Assembly (NCBI GenBank): GCA_022376515.1
Contig: WTXI01000141.1
Span: 31,954 to 95,953, forward strand
Source: Lactifluus volemus
Taxonomy: Eukaryota; Basidiomycota; Agaricomycetes; Russulales; Russulaceae
Reading direction: 5' to 3'
Length of the DNA: 64,000 nucleotides
The stretch's first letter is position 1. Every line of letters begins with the position of its first letter. The notes beneath the pieces were generated by a model. The model saw nothing but the letters and a program-made list of their open reading frames with translations, was not told the DNA's origin and ran no database searches. Of the stretch, positions 61,547 to 64,000 are shown in pieces. A program made the translations under genes and the position numbers.

Positions 61547-64000
61547 ATGAGCAGCGGAACAGCACGCTTGAAGAGGAGGTTGGATGAGCAGGGCGTAAAT
61601 TATACGAACAAGAGGGCCGTGGAGAATTTCTGTCTGGTGCGTTTGTCTGCTCAAGTGTATTCGATACGTGCGTCAGAGGGTCAAACCCACCTCTCTTCTC
61701 GTCTAGATCGGCACACCCTTACCTCCCCTGGAAAAAAAGGACGTCAATGAATTCGTTCCTATATGGAAACAAGATGTATGCACGAGACATTGTCTCGAGC
61801 CTGTTCCCTCTCTGAACGTGGACGTGGTACTGTTGTTATAGGTTCGAGACGAGAAGGGCCGTAGGCGACTGCACGGCGCTTTCACAGGCGGGTTCTCTGC
61901 AGGCTATTTCAACACCGTCGGCTCAAAGGAAGGTGCGCTCTCTTTTCTATCCATCCATTGTCCTATATGTTGATGTTATTCTACAGGATGGACACCATCA
62001 ACATTCGTCTCATCACGGTCGGACCGTGCCAAACAGAAAGCTTCGCGCCCAGAAGACTACATGGACGAGGAGGACCTTTCAGAGCTCAGAGAAAGTCAGA
62101 TCATGTCGGGGGTGAAGGAACAGCAACAGCGCGACACGTTGGGGGGGATTACACAACCTGAATCTGCGTCCGGGGATCCTGAGCAAGAGTGAGTCCTAAC
62201 TTTCGTTCTTCCATTCCCCGACTGACCTCGCTCGAATCCAATCCCACAGCTCGATCGCCGCGAGCATACAGCGCGCGTTAATGCCTCCGCTCGAAGACTC
62301 TCCCGGAGTGCGTCTGCTCAAAAGGATGGGCTGGCGTCCGGGCCAAGGTGTCGGCCCGCGCGTCTCTTGGCGCACGCGCAAGATCCAGGACCTCCTCGCC
62401 GCTGGAAAGTCGATCAACGGCGTCGACATTGACGCGCTCGACGATGGCGATGAGGAAGCCAAGCGTCACTTGTACCCACCGCGCGACACGATCGTACCGC
62501 GGTTTGCGATGAAGTCAGATCAGTACGGACTCGGTCACACGGCTGCACCGGGGCTCATCGAGAGCCTTGGGCACACGAAGCGCCCAGAGCCCAAGGGTCC
62601 AAAGCTGGCCGGTGAGTAGCACCCAGTTGGGAAGTTTCGAAACGTTCAACTCGCTCATAATACCAAAAACAAAATAGATGGGTTTGGTCTCGGCGCGTTG
62701 AACGAGGCTGAAGACGATGACGTTGATGTTTATGATTCGACGTCTCACGCCAACCGGACTTACATGCCTTATGATGCTGTTCGTGACGCAGACGAGGGTG
62801 CAAATTTCAGTCGAAACAAGGCGAATCAGAAGGCCGTGCGTATTTTTTCTAGATTTATATCAACCAATGCACCCAGGCCGATTATTGGCAGCCCGTATCA
62901 ACGCAGCAACGGTTCCCAAATGGGTTGGCCGTACTATCTGGCTTTGTCCTTTCTCCAGACCCTGTGCAGAAGGAACAATGGTGACTGTTACTTAACAATT
63001 CGTGGTTATTAAACTCATCGAACATGATGCAGGTTTCCAATCCCAGAAGTTCCACAAGGCTGGAAGCCCGACCCTCGGCGAGTATGGCAAAAAGACCCCA
63101 ACACAGATGATGCAGCGGCATCCGCATCGACGCGAGCAAGTATGTTTGGAAAGAAAAAGCTGACCGCCGACCAGGTTATATTCTACTCATTTGGCCTAGC
63201 CCACTACTGATGTGATGCCTGACAGCGTGGTGCCATCCTCGGTGAAACGCCCTCCCATCAACACGATCTATATTCGACTACCTATCCAAAGAGGACCGCG
63301 AACGCATTGAACATGCTGCGGCCGGTCTCCACCCATCCAGCTCCGATTCTACACCAGCTCCTGCGGAGGCTCGTCCACCACCCTCGAGTATCCCCTACAC
63401 TGCCCCTCACATAGCATCTGCCGCTCTGAAGGGCTTCATGCCATTCACCAATGACCCCGCCAAACAGGCGCGCTACATTGCCTATCTTCACTCGCAGTCT
63501 ACGCCAGACCACCCTGAGCTCTTACCCCCCAAGCTTCCTGGCCAAACGTCCGAGGCATACCACAAAGAACTGTCCGATTACTCGAAGAGTGCGGGAATCT
63601 TCAAGCCTGTCTCTGGCGCTATGGCCGGCCGCTTCACGACCGCTGCTGTCGTTGAGTTGGGCCCAAACGCTGTCGAAGGTCTTCATCAACCCACACATGA
63701 AGTGGAGCCAACGCCGCCGCAACAGCAAGAAGAAAAGGAACGGGAGATGGAGATGGAGATGGAGGCACGGAGGCGAGAAGAAGAGGTGCAAGGCTCCAAG
63801 GCTCACGCGGCGCGAACTGGCATGTATGGTGCGCTTACGCGCGAGATCGTGCCATGGCAGCCGGCACGGTTACTGTGCAAGCGCTTTGGCGTGAAGGACC
63901 CGAACCCGGACATCACAACTGATACGCCGATGCCCGGGGTGTCGCACGGCCAGGCGCAGGGTACGGGAGACAATGCATGGAAAGCAGAGGAGGCACTTGC
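61547..64000 (+). CDS. GPATCH1: GPATCH1-like G-patch splicing protein, 3' end outside window
   Basis: GPATCH1/TOUGH-type proteins are nuclear factors associated with the spliceosome. Exons: 61547-61636, 61707-61775, 61842-61932, 61987-62188, 62250-62611, 62678-62835, 62877-62980, 63033-63174 and 63226 to beyond 64,000. Family landmarks: [61 protein letters not shown], the G-patch [20 protein letters not shown] (62,308-62,367), [36 protein letters not shown] and [18 protein letters not shown]. In the last exon the frame entering at 63,226 does not match the frame of [17 protein letters not shown] from 63,270 on; one C appears to be missing in the short C-run at 63,250-63,252. After that the frame is open to the window end, with a Glu/Arg-rich coiled coil near 63,720-63,800. 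Confidence 0.82.

Overview
The window is nuclear DNA of a filamentous basidiomycete, most likely an agaricomycete such as Rhizoctonia or a relative. Genes are split by many 43-75 nt introns with GT..AG ends. There are long NACHT-WD40 proteins of the kind that expand in mushroom-forming fungi, and the flanking genes are single-copy eukaryotic housekeeping genes. The species call is an inference; no rRNA or marker gene is present.

Positions 1 to about 48,540 hold five head-to-tail copies of one STAND/NLR-like gene at a spacing of about 10-11 kb (NLR1 is cut by the window edge). Each encodes, in order, a C2-like domain, a helical segment, a NACHT ATPase and fourteen nearly identical 43-residue WD40 repeats (two seven-bladed propellers). 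The NACHT and WD40 reading frames look like separate overlapping ORFs but are joined by a conserved 59-60 nt phase-0 intron. NLR5 (42,897-48,536) reads through in full, about 1,697 residues in eleven modelled exons. NLR2 and NLR3 carry isolated one-base deletions, and NLR4 carries seven one-base deletions within 610 bp of its NACHT exon.

The spacers are also duplicated and contain debris of other genes. Each NLR is followed tail-to-tail by 3' pieces of a Rho-type guanine exchange factor gene (RhoGEF). The complete RhoGEF (DEP, two DH, PH, CNH) stands only at the right end of the array, 48,975-55,337 on the minus strand. Type A spacers (after NLR1 and NLR4) also contain broken copies of SDA1, a ribosome biogenesis gene. 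Type B spacers (after NLR2 and NLR3) contain a 2.6 kb RhoGEF fragment truncated at the same six bases. A probable solo LTR (8,497-9,401) with a 4-bp target duplication sits in the first spacer only. The simplest reading is repeated unequal exchange that copied an NLR plus the 3' half of its convergent RhoGEF neighbour.

From 55,461 to 64,000 the DNA is ordinary and unique: a METTL2/TRM140-type tRNA m3C methyltransferase (427 residues, divergent from RhoGEF across 123 bp), an amino acid permease on the minus strand, a 1.4 kb divergent intergenic region, and the 5' part of a GPATCH1-like G-patch splicing protein with one apparent frameshift.

The NLR array probably serves non-self recognition or programmed cell death: the WD40 propellers would bind a ligand and the NACHT would oligomerise. 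That role is inferred from the fungal NWD family and is not shown by this sequence.
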